A DNA stretch of 64,000 nucleotides from Terana coerulea (taxonomy: Eukaryota > Basidiomycota > Agaricomycetes > Polyporales > Phanerochaetaceae), in NCBI GenBank assembly GCA_024811115.1, contig JAKOGH010000142.1, positions 124,001-188,000 on the forward strand, written 5' to 3'. The translations under genes and the position numbers were made by a program. Numbering within the stretch: the first letter of the stretch is position 1; every line of letters begins with the position of its first letter. Positions 1 through 11,581 of the stretch are shown one piece after another. The notes under the pieces are model-generated. The model was given only the letters and a program-made list of their open reading frames with translations, searched no databases and was not told where the DNA came from.

Positions 1-223
1 GATCAATGGGTATGTCGTCAGGTCCGTGGTAGAACACCGCGCCATTCTCGTATGTGCCGTGAGATGTGGACGGCAATGCGGCAGACGGTGCAGACACCCT
101 CATAGGAGCCAGTCCGGTAGACACAAGTGCCGTCATGGACGACCTTGCGGGGTGTTCGTCGTCGAGGACGGGAGCAGCGGCGGCGACCTGGGGTTCACTT
201 GTTTGGACAGTAAACAGACTCAT
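1..223 (-). CDS. 5' end of an unrecognised gene, cut by the left edge
   Basis: On the minus strand an ATG at 223 opens a frame of 74 codons that reaches the window edge without a stop. It begins MSLFTVQTSEPQ, has an Ala/Ser/Thr/Pro-rich stretch, and ends at the edge in GTYENGAVFYHGPDDIPID, which looks like folded protein rather than random translation. Nothing in it identifies a family. It is divergent from the LAMMER kinase, with about 780 bp between the two starts. The start codon is the first in-frame ATG I can see; an exon further upstream is not excluded. Confidence 0.45.
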   Translation of the reverse strand, partial: MSLFTVQTSEPQVAAAAPVLDDEHPARSSMTALVSTGLAPMRVSAPSAALPSTSHGTYENGAVFYHGPDDIPID

Positions 224-1000
224 TCGGAACATGAATTACGGCTCATGTCAAGATAAGGCTTAGCCGAAACCCCCAAGAAACTCCAGTGCATTGCGGAGAG
301 GCAGTCTTGCCAGTCAAAGGTCGCCCGGATGTACATCGCAGAGTACTCGTGTTCCTCAACAGTCCGCTTCGCTGGGGCTGACCATCACACACGGCCCGTG
401 CACGTCGCAGAAGGTTTTGACAACAATTTGAGTGACAGATATTTAACGAATAAATAATTCCACCGGTTATTCGGTGACCGAGTTTGGTCATAACCTGGGC
501 GCTGCAAGGCGCACAGGCCACCTTGGGAAACTGAACTGGTTCAAGTACTCTAGCAGCTAGTGTTCGTCCAGAACGTTGGTAAGCTTTCTCCGCACCATCC
601 CTGGATGCAGCGGCTGATTACAACGACACGCAGTGCACGAGAGCGGTTGGAAGGTGAGAACCGGAAGTTGCTCGGGCCTCAAGCGTAGGATCGGGACGAG
701 TTAGTAGGAAATAGCCCCGCTGGGTTCTGGAGGGCGGAGGACTCGGAGGTTCTGGGTCGCATTTCTCGTGAGAAACCCGACGACATTGGGTCAGCTCAAA
801 GAGGAGACGTAAGACGAAAAGTGGCTGGTGTGGCTACATCGGCCAAACAACAAATAATAGGCGAGCTCCGTCGTGCCGTACAGCGTCTCTGAGTCTCGAG
901 TCCCTCAACCCGTTTCGCACTGTCACTGTCTATCACCCAGATAAACGTCCCCTTCCTCTCTTTCCTCTTCACCACCACGTCCTCGACAGCGACAATCACC
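224..1000. other. Divergent intergenic region between the edge gene and the LAMMER kinase
   Basis: I see no protein with recognisable features here on either strand. The last 60 bases before 1001 are pyrimidine-rich, as is common for basidiomycete 5' leaders, and probably belong to the kinase mRNA. Confidence 0.5.
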
Positions 1001-2993
1001 ATGCAGACAGCGGTGCAGTACGCTGCGCCGTCGCTGCTGCCCCAGTACGCTCACCCTACGTTGAGCCTTAATCGTGGGCTCAACGGCAACCCGAACGCCA
1101 TGCCCACGCCCCCCGTCCCGACACGCAAGCGCAAGCGACCACATCAGTACACCGTCAGCTACAGCGAGGTGCAAGAAGTCGACACATCTGGTAATTTGCG
1201 GGAAGTCATCGTCATCGAAGATACACCTCCGCCGCCATCTACGGTATCCCCTGCCACGACGCACAACCACCTCTATTCCGCGTCATACCAGCCTCCTACC
1301 TACTCTGCACCCATCAGGACACGGGCTCGCGCCGCGGCTGAGGCCCAGGGAGTATCGTCGAGCTCCTCTTCAGCAGCAGCCCCGCCGCCCAAAAAGCGGA
1401 AGCGAGATGCCGCGGACGTTCCGGGAACTGTCGCCAAGAGGCCGGTCGCCAACGGGCATGCCCAGAATCCCCCAACAGCAACAAGTCGTGGGCTAGTGGT
1501 ACCGGTGCCGTAGCCGCTGACGTGAGTCCCCGAGTTTCGTACATTCCTTCGGCGCCGCCTCATTCATTTGCATTGCCACAGCCATCCAAGGAGTCAGAAC
1601 CTTGCGATGACAAGGAGGGTCACTACATCATCCGCCCCAATGATATGATTTACCGCCGCTGTAAGTCCAATGACTCTCACTTTTCGATCTTTACTGACTA
1701 CGAGCCGTAGACCAGACGGTGAAACTGTTAGGACAGGGCACCTTCGGCAAGGTCGTGGAGGCCATTGACACCGAAACTAACAAGAGGGTTGCCATCAAGA
1801 TTATCCGTGCCATCCCAAAATATCGTGACGCGAGTAAGATTGAGGTCCGAGTCCTGCAGAAGCTGAAAGAGCGGGATCCAACGAACATGCAGTATGTTCA
1901 TGTTTGGCGCCGGGCCCCGCATTGTCGTTGACAACCCCGCTCACCTAGCAAATGCATACATCTGCTGCACTGGTTCGACCATCGCAACCACATATGCCTG
2001 GTCTCGGAGCTGCTGGGTATGTGCGTGTACGACTTCCTGAAGGAGAACGACTTTGCGCCGTTCCCACGAGTGCAAATTCAGTCGTTTGCAAAGCAGCTAC
2101 TGGGGAGTGTCGCGTGTAAGTGTTGATCGTTAGATTGTGTAATTCGCTGCTCACACGATTCGTCCGTAGTCCTTCATGAACTGCATCTAGTGCATACGGA
2201 CCTGAAACCAGAGAATATATTGTTGGTGCACAACAATTTCAAGTTCGTAAACGTCCCTATTCCTGGGAAGGTGAGCTCACGTAATTGTATCATCAGAGAT
2301 GGTCAGGGTCTGACTATTCCTGTGAAGCGAAACGCTCCACCGCGGACGAAGAAAGTCCTCGAGTCAACCGATATTCGGCTAATCGATTTTGGCTCTGCAA
2401 CGTTTGAGGAGGAGTACCACTCCAGCGTTGTATCGACGCGGCATTACCGTGCCCCAGAGATCATTCTCGGTATGTGCACTCTACAGTCGCGTCATGATTT
2501 CATGCTAATCAGTAGGGCAGGTTTGGGCTGGTCTTACCCATGCGATGCGTTCTCGCTGGGTTGCATCCTAGTCGAATTCTTCACTGGGGTTGCTCTCTTC
2601 CAGACGCATGACAACCTAGAACACCTCGCGATGATGGAGCAGGTGATGGGCAAAATGCCGGAGCGTTTTGCTCGGATGGGGGCTCGGTCGAAGCCCGAGT
2701 TCTTCAAGGATGGGAGCAAGTTGGACTGGCCGAAGGCGAAGGCGACCAGACAGAGTCGCAAGGAGGTGAAGGCTTGCCGGAGCTTACAGGTTTGTGGATC
2801 ATTATGCGGCATCCGCTACTGTGTGTTGATTTGCTTTCTGCAGGAGATCATCCCGCCAACGGATGACACTAACAGACAATTCCTGGACCTCGTGAGGAGA
2901 CTCCTCACGTTCGACCCCGCTCAACGTATAACTGTGCGGGAAGCGCTCAGTCACCGCTACTTCACGCTTCGGATCCCTGAAGAAGCTTATTAA
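1001..2993 (+). CDS. LAMMER (CLK-type) dual-specificity protein kinase
   Basis: This is a nuclear Ser/Thr/Tyr kinase of the CLK/KNS1/Lkh1 family, which phosphorylates SR-type splicing factors and other regulators. The N-terminal third is low complexity with basic KRKR clusters that could be nuclear localisation signals. The catalytic domain follows: the ATP loop LGQGTFGKV, VAIKII with the ATP-binding lysine, HTDLKPENI as catalytic loop, DFGSA, and the family signature EHLAMMEQVMG near 2615-2650. The protein ends in YFTLRIPEEAY. About six short introns are needed. The end of exon 1 is ambiguous: either a GTACCG donor near 1491, or the stronger GTGAGT donor near 1519 with a one-base slip in the CCCCC run near 1470. 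Both choices join to the exon starting PSKESEP. The ATG at 1001 is preceded by CACC. Confidence 0.92.
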
Positions 2994-3716
2994 CGACACT
3001 CCTTTGGACACACGACTTCCTCGGTCTTGCTCGCAATGGCGGGCAGGGCGCGGGCTACGGACAGGCTCCGAACCTCATTGGGTCCCACTCAGACGTTTGT
3101 ATAACCATATTTACCGTACTGCTCGCTCTTCTCGTCCCCTACGTCGATCGCTCATGTTTCGCTTACTCGCTACGTTATTCTGGAGATCTCTTTACGCTGT
3201 CTATGTACCACCACCGACCTCCCCGCCATAGTGCTACAACAGCTTCTTGTCTCTATACATCCTGGTCGCTTTGCGTTCAACGTTCAGTATCCACCTAATC
3301 AACCGCTCCTCCCTCTCCATCCGTGGTCCCCACAACATCGCCATTCGTTTCCTTCGCAGCATCTCAACCGAAAATATGTATATCTACTATATCGCATCCA
3401 GACCAACCATAGAAAGTCTTCTACTGCGCACGACCGTCCGACAGGATCTAGCCTCGGTGCCATACCCCGTGAGTGATCCATCGCCGCGCACTGACTGGCT
3501 GTGCCGTAGTTCCATTGTTGCCGTTCCGTTCTGGGGTGATTCTCGCGAGATCTCTGTCCCGCATGACTGACTGCATTGGCACACAAGTGAACTGCTTATT
3601 TGGTTTCCGAATCCTTATATTGCAAAGCAAAAGTGCTGACTGCTCTGGGCAGGGATAACAGGTAGCAAAGCTAAGATAATGACAGCAACGATCTGCAACT
3701 CCCCAGGAGTCAATGC
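2994..3716. other. Convergent 3' region, no gene seen
   Basis: This stretch lies between the stop codons of the LAMMER kinase and the aspartic protease. Open frames here on both strands lack family motifs and coherent exon structure. It probably holds the two 3' untranslated regions. Confidence 0.5.
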
Positions 3717-5628
3717 TCAAACGAGTTTAGCGAGGGTGATCTGGTTCTTGGTCACGTCAGTGGAGAAGTAGGCGTTCTTCAAGAAGACGTCGCCGACCTG
3801 TAAGAGAGGGATTGTCAGCGGCAGCTCAATCAGATTGCGGCGCGCAAGTACTTACCAGCCACTCCGTAGCACCGCCAATGTTGCCGGAAGAGATGCCGGA
3901 GACGCAGTCGCCGGTGAGGTCGGTGGGGTCCACCGGCGCGAACAGAAGGTCGCGCGTGTCGATGTCGAACGCCTGGCCGCCGAAGGTGAGGGAGACAACG
4001 GCGTTGGTCGTGCAGGGGATGGTGAAGCCGCCCTGGCCGTCAGACTGCGCGCCGTCAATGGCCGCGTGAACGGCGTTGGCGTCAGCGTCGGGGGCGATGA
4101 TGAGGGTGGTGCCGGTGTCAAGGATGGCGGTGCGGCCCTTCAGGCCGAGGTCCTGGCCGTTGACGGTCACGGCCGTCATGGATCCCTCCCAGAAGCCCTG
4201 CTGGTTGACGTTGGCGAACGTGACGGCGGCGTTGGCGTCGAACTTGGTGGTGTCGAGACCGCCGAAGGTGACCTCACCATCGTTCTTGCCGTCGGCAAGA
4301 CGCGAGATCTTGAAGGAGGTAATCGCATCAGCGATGAGACCCTGCTGTGCGAGCGACTCGACAGGCGTCAAGGTCTGCTGCTCAGACAGCGTCTATGTAA
4401 ACGGTAAGCAAATTGTGCACTTGACAATAGAAAGACAACGACGGCGACTCACGGATTGTGCGAGGCCCATCAAACCGTCGAAAGAAGTCTGGTCGCTCGA
4501 GAATTGCACGCTCTCCTGCAACGCAACGCCGAAAGTGTGCTTGTCCAGAGCGAGACCAGCAACGACGAGGTTGTCGGTGACGATGTCACCAGCAACCGCG
4601 CCGGAACCGTAGGTAACCTGGAACTGCTTGCCAGAATCGACGAAGGACGAAGACGACGTCTGGCCAAGGAAGGTGTGGTTTCCCTAAAATAGATGCACAG
4701 GTCAGTCTGAGTTGAGTCACAACTGATAACCTCTTGAGACTTACGCAGTCACCGCCATCTTCCGACTGGCATCCCTCGGCACCAACCCAGAGATCGGCCG
4801 AACCAGAGTCCATGAGGAGCTTGAAGTCTTGAGGAGGGGTACCAATCTGAACGGTAGCGATGTAGCCAACGTCGTTCGCCCTAAAATTACGCGCAATACA
4901 ATCAGCAACTGATGCAAGCACTATGATCAATCAAACGTACTCAATGTCGAGGCCGAGGGAGTTGTCGGCGGTGGGCGTACCAGCGGCGGTGAGGCCGCCG
5001 TTGTTAGCAGCATCCACATCAACCTGCGAAATACCAGGACCGGTTCCAGTGGTGGTCGAGTTAGACGCAGTCGTGGAGGCAGCACCCGAACTATGCAACC
5101 AAGAAGATTAGTCTCTTCGCGAGCGGTTAAGGGATTGTGCACGTACCCCTTGTTGTTGCCACCCTTGCCCTTGCCCTTCTTCTTGGCTTGGTTGGTGAGG
5201 TGCTTCGAAGCCGCGTTGTTGGTCGTGGTCTGGGCAGCCTTGGCCTGCGCAACGCCTTGCCTGTTGTACCGCTTGGCCTTGCCGCGAGAAGAGCCTGGGC
5301 CAGTAGCGGGGATGTACATGCGCTTGTTGAGGTTCTCGCGCAGCTCGAGGGCGCTCGGCTCGTCGCGGCCGGTCATGCGCGCGTGGCGCTTCAGGCCACG
5401 GTTGATGTGCTGCTGCAGGAGCTGCAAGATCAAGATGAATAAATATATATCAGCCCGCTAACAAGTCGGAGGACATACCACAGTGGGGTCCATATCAGCA
5501 CGAGCTTGGTGGATCCTCTTGAGAGGAAGGGTGACCATCCCAGCTCGCGGGGTAGGTGCAGCCTCGACACCAGACAGGAGAACCGTCAGGCTCCCGAGAA
5601 GGAGAGAGAGCTGAAGACCGAGCTGCAT
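3717..5628 (-). CDS. Secreted pepsin-like aspartic protease (family A1)
   Basis: This is a secreted acid endopeptidase. The ATG at 5628 starts a signal peptide, MQLGLQLSLLLGSLTVLLSG, ending near VEAAP. A long pro-region of roughly 200 residues follows, with a basic stretch NQAKKKGKGKGGNNKG. The mature domain starts around NDVGYIATVQIGTPPQDF. The first catalytic motif is MDSGSADLWV, with DSGS where most family members have DTGS; the second is ILDTGTTLI. A disulfide loop CQSEDGGDC follows the first motif, and a flap YGSGAV is present. The last exon ends in TDVTKNQITLAKLV. Seven or so exons are separated by short GT-AG introns. The pro-region is longer than the 50-80 residues usual for pepsins and may be processed at its basic sites. 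The Asp-Ser-Gly form still supplies the catalytic aspartate, so activity is expected. Confidence 0.92.
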
Positions 5629-6377
5629 AGCTTAAAGAAGGCCTGCGTCAAGCAAGTATAAGGATTGGAAGACGGATGAGGCCCTTTCAAAGGAAAGCTA
5701 GAAAGAAAGAGAGGACAGCTGAAGAGGTGAAGACAGCTGAAGGCCCGGCCTCAGGGAAAGAAGGAGAGGGGAAAGGAAAGGAAAGGAAGGAGAGTGAAAC
5801 TGCGGGCAGCGATGGCTCGCCTGTGTTTATATACATTGGTCGGCCATGGTTCTGCCGCAGCTTGCAGTTTAGAAGGTTGTTCATTGTTGCTAGGTGAATG
5901 CACTACAGGCGCCCATATCGCCCAGTTACCACGCAAGCTCCCGGCGCTAACACGTTCAAAGGCCGCACGTGGCGAGCACAATGCGCTCCAAGGAAAGATC
6001 GGTTGCCACCCACTGGCAGGTAAGTGGGGACGATAAACTTGGCGGGCTTCGCAGCAAAAGAGTGCATAATAACTGGTGCAGTCTGTGCCAGCGCAGAGGC
6101 GGTGCACGTCCTGGGCGGGCCATTGGCAGTCTCGGATTTTCTGTTGCCGGCGGTCAAGATGTCTTGGGAAGGACACCGATGTCCGATGGAACGGTCAGCT
6201 GGGGTCCGCTGGCCCAGTACGAACCGCCGACTGGCTGCAACAAACAGACCGTTTCAATGACGACGAAAAGAGATCTCAGGTGATCATCAGACAAAGTGCT
6301 TGGTTCACATACAACGAATATTCTCGGGGGTGGTGTGTTACTCATGCAACTCCTCCCCTCACAGCTTCGGCGATTAT
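5629..6377. other. Intergenic: protease promoter and 3' end of the isomerase gene
   Basis: The stretch contains an AG-rich part near 5690-5800 on the plus strand (pyrimidine-rich on the protease strand) and the TATA-like site listed separately. No further gene is supported. Confidence 0.45.
5826..5833 (-). promoter_or_regulatory. Possible TATA box of the aspartic protease
   Basis: On the minus strand TATATAAA lies about 200 bp upstream of the protease start, directly beside a CCAAT-like sequence. Spacing to the start codon would give a long leader, so this is tentative. Confidence 0.35.
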
Positions 6378-7555
6378 TCACAACCTAGCCTTCGCCTCTG
6401 CGTCGTCGAGGGCCACGCTCCTACGGACATGCTCTGAGCTGCGTCGGAGCGCTTGCACCGCTGAAGCATACAAGTCGGACTGGAGATTAACGCATTCGTC
6501 AGACCGAGTGCCGACCACCGCAAACTATGGTCGAAATTTACCCGTATAATTCCCCAGGCGCCGGGCTGCGCTTGCGAGCTCACGGAGTCCGCTACCTCTT
6601 GGGCTTTCCTCAACACATCTTCCGTGTCGCCCTGGACAATGTGATCGACCAGTCCGTGCTCCAAGGCTTCCCGCGGCGCGAAGCGGTGCCCTTCGAGAGC
6701 AATCTTGCGTACGATCTGTCCATCTGTCACTTTCGCGTGCACGATGAAGCTAAACGGGAATGGCCAAGGAGCACCGAAATGAACCTATGAACGCGTCAAT
6801 ATCTCCTCCACTTCAGCGGGAATGAGTGCATTATGGCACCTCGTTCATGCACATCCAGGCATTGCGCTTACTACCGTCCGTCATCACTCGATAATCGCAG
6901 CAGAGAGCAAGTATCATTGCTCCAGCAAACGTATGCCCATTCAAGGCGGCAACGGTAGGAACTGTCGTGCCGTTTGCATTAGCGTCTGCCTGGGTATGCA
7001 GGTCTGGTGGACATTACTGGGGAAAGTCAGAAGGCGAAGCATCACCGGGTCATAGAAATCTAGGAATAGGAAGACCGTTAATGATAGAGTATCAATGTGT
7101 AGGATGAACGTCCACCATACTTGGGAAGAATAGGGGATCCTTGCTAGCGTTGGCATAATCCAAGCCTGTGTACCAGCTCAGTCTTTCACCAATGTCACAA
7201 CCGTCCATGCTCACTCACCATTGCTGAAGAACTTGTGCTGTTTCCTGTTCCCTACGATGATGAGAGCGCCACGGCCCCCTTCCTTGTTCTTGGTCTGCTG
7301 TGCCTCCCGCCAACCCTGTCGCCAGGCTCGTTCCACAACGTCCAAAGCGGGCAACATGGCGCTCTTGAGAAGTTCATGGGTCAGCCTGCTATCGTCGCCA
7401 TTGTGCAGTTCAATGACCCAAGTGGTGGATGTGGCTGCGAGACATTGTGGGTGAGCGCATGCTAAAGAGCTCTGAAACAGCGTGAACGGAATGTACATAC
7501 GCTGCGTTACAGTTATAACCGGCTTCTCTGCTGGGAACTGGACTGGAAACGACAT
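6378..7555 (-). CDS. Peroxisomal enoyl-CoA hydratase/isomerase (Delta3,Delta2-enoyl-CoA isomerase type)
   Basis: This is a crotonase-fold enzyme, most like the enoyl-CoA isomerases that move double bonds during beta-oxidation of unsaturated fatty acids. Exon 1 starts MSFPVQFPAEKPVITVTQR at 7555. Later exons give WVIELHNGDDSRLTHELL, GALIIVGNRKQHKFFSNG, then LNGHTFAGAMILALCCDYR (the oxyanion-hole region), MNEVHFGAPWPFPF and HAKVTDGQIVRKIALEGHRF. The last exon must be reached by splicing out an intron starting GTAAATTTCG after WGIIR. This restores SDLYASAVQAL and an end of DDAEAKARL. The final ARL is a PTS1-like peroxisome signal, which the unspliced frame hides. The exact substrate (hydratase or isomerase) is inferred. 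Confidence 0.82.
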
Positions 7556-7799
7556 GCTTTGCTAGATGCTTAGTAGGCTGAAGCAGGCTTGAAGCAGGCT
7601 ATGTAGACTCCTGTGAGAGCTGGTCATCCTGCGCTTAGCGTATGCATGAGATTAATATTCAAGCTGGTTCGGTCGGGCAGGGAGGACAGTGCCGTGCCGC
7701 TCAGCCGGAAGACTGTAACGGGATGTGCCACGTGCCATCACTCGGCGAGGCTTGGGACGCTGGCTCACGGGCGTCCGAGACTTGAGTTATATCCAAACC

Positions 7800-8143
7800 A
7801 TGGCCATCGACGACGCACGGGTAGAGGAGCTCACCAGTACGTGATTCTATCAACGTTTAGGCTCGTTTACTGACCAGCATTGTGTAGGAAAAGTGAAGGA
7901 GCGTGACGAATACGTCCGCGAGTCCTGGATCCGCGCCATGGAGGCCCGCATAGTGCGCGACAGCCTGCAGAAATGCTACCGTCTGGAAGGAGTGAACTAC
8001 CTGGAGAACTGCAAAGACCTGGGGGAGCGCTACGCGCAGATGCTGAAGGAGAACAGGGTGAGTCGCTTGCCTAGTCTGGCTGTTCAAGTGCGCTTACATA
8101 GATTTAAATGCAGGTGCAAGGGTACAAGCACATCGACGTATAG
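7800..8143 (+). CDS. NADH:ubiquinone oxidoreductase small subunit (NDUFB10-like, fungal 12-kDa)
   Basis: This is a 78-residue accessory subunit of mitochondrial complex I membrane arm. Three exons: MAIDDARVEELT, then KVKERDEYVRESWIRAM through AQMLKENR, then VQGYKHIDV and stop. Key features are the helix with two spaced cysteines in LQKCYRLEGVNYLENC, in the pattern CX3EGVNX4C that is typical of the fungal 12-kDa/PDSW homologs. I chose the ATG at 7800 because it splices in frame (ACC A joined to GA AAA) to the conserved exon. It is shorter at both ends than animal NDUFB10. It sits divergent from the isomerase, with 244 bp between start codons. Confidence 0.78.
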
Positions 8144-8510
8144 AGTCAATAGAATCCCTGCTTCCACTGTGCCCCTCCGCCCCTCTCGTCGAGCGGAATG
8201 CATGCGCTTACGTGCCTCCGTAATCGAGCGACTGCCTGCAGGCGTATTACCGCAAAATGTACGTTTCCGATGTCATTGCCGTCACTGGCGAAAGAACTGG
8301 AGTTTTCCAAAGTCACTCCGAACCAGCATATACCATCCGCATGTCATGCTTCATTTCAAATGCATAACGGAGGCCCGAAACTTGTAGGAATGTAATTAGA
8401 AGACAAGCCAACGCTGGGAGTACATTGCAAGAACGAGACCGCAATAGATAACAGCAACCGCAGACTCGCAGCAAGTATGAGAGCCTCGTTTTTGAAGCAT
8501 ACTCATCATT
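8144..8510. other. Convergent 3' region
   Basis: It holds the 3' ends of the complex I subunit and TRAP-alpha genes. No coding or RNA feature is supported. Confidence 0.5.
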
Positions 8511-9648
8511 TTACTTTTTGCCCTTGCGCTTCCTGCCCTCAGTGCCGCTAAACTCTGCGGCACTGGTCTCGTCACCGCTGGTGATCACACCAGACTTCGT
8601 CCTGCGGGCCTTGGGCTTCTTGAGATGATGCTCAGGGATCCACTCTTCTTGGTAACCACCGGCTCCAGTAGCAGTGACGGTACCGACGGGTGCGCTGACA
8701 GCGGGGGTCTTGCGCTTCTTGGGCTGAGGCACAAACGAGAGGTATGCGTAGTAGCCAAGCCCACCAAGTAGTCCGAGAACAATCACGTATGTCAACCACC
8801 TGCAGATGAAGCGAGGGTTCAGCATCAACGAGGAACGGATTGTAGTAAGCAGTGAACGCACATTTTGATGTCGAAGAACGACCCCTCCGGCTCGACAATG
8901 GTGATGATGGAATCGTATGCGGGCACACGGAATTTCTCGCCCTGTAAAGTGGATTGAGTATGAGGTCGCCTGATAGCTGCGAGGCACATACGTCTGTCTC
9001 ATGCTCGATCCAGAGGTTGAGTCTCAAGTCACCGGGCTGTCATAAAGTCGTTCAGGGGCTTTGCTGGAAAGCGCAGTGCGAGCGTGAGCATACCTTGAAC
9101 CTGTGATAGATGTTAGCGACATGACACGGCTTGCATGAATGCAATATACACACTCGCTGTAGAACGAATAGGGGAGCTTCATCTTGGCACCTCCGAGTAA
9201 GGGGACGTTGTAACTCAAAGCAGTGGTCTGCATTCACAAGTCAAAATGGTGGACGTTTCAGAGAGCAGAGTTGGACATACATTCTTGACAAGCCTGCCTG
9301 TCTCGGGATGGAGGAAAGAGCCACCAATGGACTGCAGCGTGACATTGCGATCTGACTTGTTCTCCAGCGTGAGGAACACTTCGTTCTTCTGGCCGTTCAC
9401 AACGTCTGTACAACAACACGATTGAATAAGATCCTTGGCTCAAAGAATGAGTACGCACGACCGAACGCATTGTCTTCAGGGAATTCTGCGACGGCGAGAA
9501 CCTCAGGTTCAGCAGGGCTGCCAAGGGGGGCTAGAGCTGGGGCGTTAGCTGAAGCCTGCAGCGGTAATGGATAAGTTGACCCACAGGCAAGCACGAGCTG
9601 GCAAAGCGCAAAGAAGGCGCTATATCCGAGGAAAGTCTGTAGACGCAT
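8511..9648 (-). CDS. Translocon-associated protein alpha subunit (SSR1/IRC22 family)
   Basis: This is an ER membrane protein that sits beside the Sec61 channel. The ATG at 9648 begins a signal peptide, MRLQTFLGYSAFFALCQLVL. The lumenal domain contains NGQKNEVFLTLENKSDRNV with an N-glycosylation sequon, SIGGSFLHPETG, TALSYNVPLLGGAKMKLPYS and LRLNLWIEHETDG, the order found in TRAP-alpha. One membrane segment follows, WLTYVIVLGLLGGLGYYAYL, then a basic cytosolic tail with KKRK, KARRTKS and a final GRKRKGKK. Six or so exons are separated by 50-60 nt introns. The short acidic lumenal start seen in animals is reduced, as in fungal IRC22 proteins. Confidence 0.86.
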
Positions 9649-10078
9649 TTCTGAAGTGGTGGCCGAACCAAGATACCAAAAACCTGGAGAGAGTTGTCGA
9701 CGAAGGCGAATACTCTCGCGTGCCACGTCCACGAGCGACCAATAAGCGCCCATTCTCGTGACCTGACGCGACTGGCGTTAGACGCGTGTGGCGGGAAGTG
9801 TCTCGCAGAAAAAGCAAGGAATGCAGTTGATTGGATGGTAAGTACTCGAAACTAGAAACTCGAGGCTTACAATGCTACACATCATCTGCGTGCCTAGCGG
9901 TGGCTACTAATTCTGTATTGCAACGATAGCAATGAAACGCAATGACGTGAGATAAAATACAATTAAAAGAACAAATGGCAGGCAGGGCGTAGTGGAACAC
10001 AGCCCTGCGTTCACAGAGCATGCGTATGAAAGCGAGGAGACGGGGAGGTTTTAAAAGGACGACGAAGTACTTCAAGCG
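9649..10078. other. Intergenic between TRAP-alpha and SWD2
   Basis: This holds the TRAP-alpha promoter and the SWD2 3' region, both on the minus strand. The ORFs present have no recognisable content. Confidence 0.5.
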
Positions 10079-11395
10079 CTACGTGAGTTGCTTCCGCGAC
10101 TTCACCAAATCTTTCGCAACGTCTTCTGGATCAGCCGATAGGTCAGGCAACCAGAACGCCTGCCAAAACGCCATATCAAACCCGGCCTAGCAAAAGTAAG
10201 AAGGTGGACTTACCAGCTCGGCTCCTGCCGTGCACATCATAGCAAGTCTTGGGTTGAACTTGACGCAGCGTGCCGGACCCGGATGCCCCTCCAATTTTGC
10301 CGAGGGTTGGATCTTGACCGGAGGCGCTTTCAGGTCTATGGGACCGTCCTTCGCCGGTAGGCTTTGCACGTCCCAGATGATAATTTTCCCGTCCAGGCTC
10401 CCACCGACCACGAACTTGCTGTCCGGCGTCCACGACACCTCTTCCCCACTGCTTCCCCGCGCGGGCTCGATGGTCTCCTTGGCCGTCAACTTCCTTCGTT
10501 CAAGGCCGACGTGACCTTCGAGCTTGGCCAACAGGTGCCCTTCGAATGCATCCATGATGTAGTGTGCGTTCCCAGAGCAGCCAATCAGGAGATATTTGCC
10601 ATTAGACGAGAAGGATAGCGAGGTCATGAATATCGGCCGCGGCGGGTAGCTGATGAGTGAAAGGGTCGGGTCTTCGAGTGCAATCGTGAGGAATGGGGCT
10701 TTGTCAAAGTTCGCTTGGTCATAGAGGAGAATGCGGGAGTACTGGTTGATGCCTACCGCAAAGACAAGTCCTGAGGCATCGTAGGAGACAATTGAGGAGG
10801 CTGGGAGGGCCAATAATCCACGACACTGGGGTGTACGCAGGTCCCACAAGCGCACTGTTTTGTCCATCGACCCGGACATAAATCCATCATCAACCGGAGA
10901 GACTTCCAGAGATATTACTTTGTCCTTGTGGCCCCTGAAATACTGCAGGTATTTGTTGTCGTGCAGAGAATGGTAGCGGATGGTATCATCCTCCTTGGTC
11001 GAAGCGTAAAGGATGGTGGAGCTCTTGTGCGTAAATCTAGGCAAGTCGACGCCATACTTCTTGGAATATAGAGTCTTCGAAGGTCTATGCACGGCGTTTA
11101 GTGATAATGCGAGGGATGGATAGATAGAGCTGAACTTGCTTGCCGGCCTTGCAGCTGTACAGACGGAACGTCTCATCCTCGCTGGCAGTCAATACATGAT
11201 CCCCATGATCATCGAAGCTGATTCCTGTTATATGTCTCTGCTCGACTTGTGGCGGGCGACCCGCGTGCGAGCTAGGGGAAGGTGGTGGTAATTGGTCGAC
11301 AGCGTTCTTGAAGATCTTAGCCGGTTTCAGTCTGGTCTAGGAATGCTCAGTAAGCAACGCAGGGCAGAGTCATACACTCTGGATGTACGTGCCAT
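10079..11395 (-). CDS. SWD2: SWD2/WDR82-type WD40 subunit of COMPASS and cleavage/polyadenylation factor
   Basis: This is a WD40 propeller that in yeast serves both the Set1 H3K4 methyltransferase complex and the pre-mRNA 3'-end factor. Exon 1 is MARTSR at 11395; next come TRLKPAKIFKNAVDQLPPPSP and HITGISFDDHGDHVLTASED. Then follow the diagnostic stretches FTHKSSTILYASTKEDDTIR, YHSLHDNKYLQYFRGHKDKV, SGSMDKTVRLWDLRTPQCRG and WTPDSKFVVGGSLDGKI. It ends FWLPDLSADPEDVAKDL plus KSRKQLT. The intron after CKAGK is read best as a GC-AG intron at 11085-11139, which restores PSKTLYSKKYG in frame. Confidence 0.93.
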
Positions 11396-11581
11396 GGTGT
11401 GTGGTGTCAAACTCAGCCTGGAAGGCGTTGCCCCATTGTGGGGTGTACCAGACGAACCGGCGGCCATGGTGGTCAAAGTGAGAAGTGAGAGCGCTTAGCG
11501 CCTAAATCTCATTTTGACTTTGGACGTCTACTTGCTTCAGCCACCCTTGTCCAACAGCTGCTCTAGGACCTCTCATTCAGC

